Assembly (NCBI GenBank): GCA_035527845.1
Contig: DATKZT010000090.1
Location: 1 to 64,000, forward strand
Length of the DNA stretch: 64,000 bases
Direction: 5' to 3'
From: JAUWKC01 sp035527845
GTDB taxonomy: Bacteria; Planctomycetota; Phycisphaerae; Sedimentisphaerales; Anaerobacaceae
The translations under genes were made by a program, and so were the position numbers. Shown in pieces: positions 63,806 through 64,000 of this stretch. The first letter of the stretch is position 1. Each line of letters opens with the position of its first letter. The notes beneath the pieces were generated by a model. The model did no database searches, had not been told where the DNA came from, and was given only the letters and a program-made list of their open reading frames with translations.

Positions 63806-64000
63806 CTAAGACAATTCCAATTTTTCGGGTTTCTGGGCCTGATGCTCGTGTTCGGGCCCGCGATATATCTTAAGCTTCTTGAGCATCTTTCTGCCGAGCT
63901 TGTTCTTCGGCAGCATACGCCTTACGGCCAACTCGACGACCTTTTCAGGCTTCTTCGCCATCATCTCGGCGAAGCTGACATACTTGTGCCCCCCCGGATA
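63806..64000 (-). CDS. rplM: Ribosomal protein L13, C-terminal part
   Basis: Partial gene; its 5' end lies beyond the window. The 64 visible residues include YPGGHKYVSFAEMMAKKPEK, then VVELAVRRMLPKNKLGRKML, the conserved L13 end with the usual AVxxMLPKNxLG motif. It precedes rpsI, the usual L13-S9 pair. Confidence 0.95.
   Translation of the reverse strand, partial: YPGGHKYVSFAEMMAKKPEKVVELAVRRMLPKNKLGRKMLKKLKIYRGPEHEHQAQKPEKLELS

Overview
The window looks like a chromosomal piece of a planctomycete of the Phycisphaerae/Sedimentisphaerales type, probably an anaerobe from sediment or subsurface. This is inferred from family content, not from any rRNA gene. The clues are large secreted proteins with GEVED, beta-sandwich and dockerin-like modules, short pseudopilins whose N-terminus runs GFTLIELL then MPALNKAK, several ECF sigma factors paired with one-pass membrane proteins, a zinc-ribbon Ser/Thr kinase beside a sigma factor, a bacterial topoisomerase VI A subunit, and a membrane pyrophosphatase.

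Layout. 0.6-9.3 kb holds two giant paralogous secreted modular proteins (each with a dockerin-like C-terminus) and a truncated third member. 9.5-15 kb holds a membrane-anchored protein, tRNA-Arg, an ECF sigma factor with a one-pass partner, two tandem pseudopilins separated by the wreck of a second partner gene, and tRNA-Ala. 15.1-20.9 kb is a complete hypFCDEAB operon for [NiFe]-hydrogenase cofactor assembly, without hydrogenase genes. nadD, a 25-residue lysine-rich protein with its own promoter and terminator, and lysA follow. 24.4-26.9 kb is a kinase plus sigma factor pair. 27.2-29.2 kb is accB-accC. 29.5-36.5 kb is two consecutive ECF sigma plus large membrane-sensor pairs. 36.6-38.5 kb is a NrfH-like cytochrome with an octaheme hydroxylamine-oxidoreductase-family cytochrome. 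38.8-43.9 kb is a phosphorelay cassette (histidine kinase, two receivers, PP2C-type phosphatase). 44.4-64 kb is mostly minus-strand housekeeping: yggS, topoisomerase VI A, an MFS transporter, yjbQ, argS, rsfS, hppA, argJ, a nucleotidyltransferase module, a GH32-like protein, a GIY-YIG protein, an amidohydrolase, argC, rpsI and the end of rplM. Rhomboid and lipoprotein genes interrupt it on the plus strand.

How it fits together. Signal transduction dominates: four sigma factors each sit beside a membrane or kinase partner. Three of the partners share the same juxtamembrane segment but carry different extracytoplasmic domains. The respiratory genes (hyp, HAO-like/NrfH-like, hppA) suggest hydrogen and nitrogen-oxide metabolism with pyrophosphate-based energy saving. 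The best candidate for something undescribed is a free-standing structured RNA of about 200 nt at 46.46-46.67 kb. The sigma/one-pass-sensor family and the domain-insertion pattern in the secreted proteins are the next most interesting.
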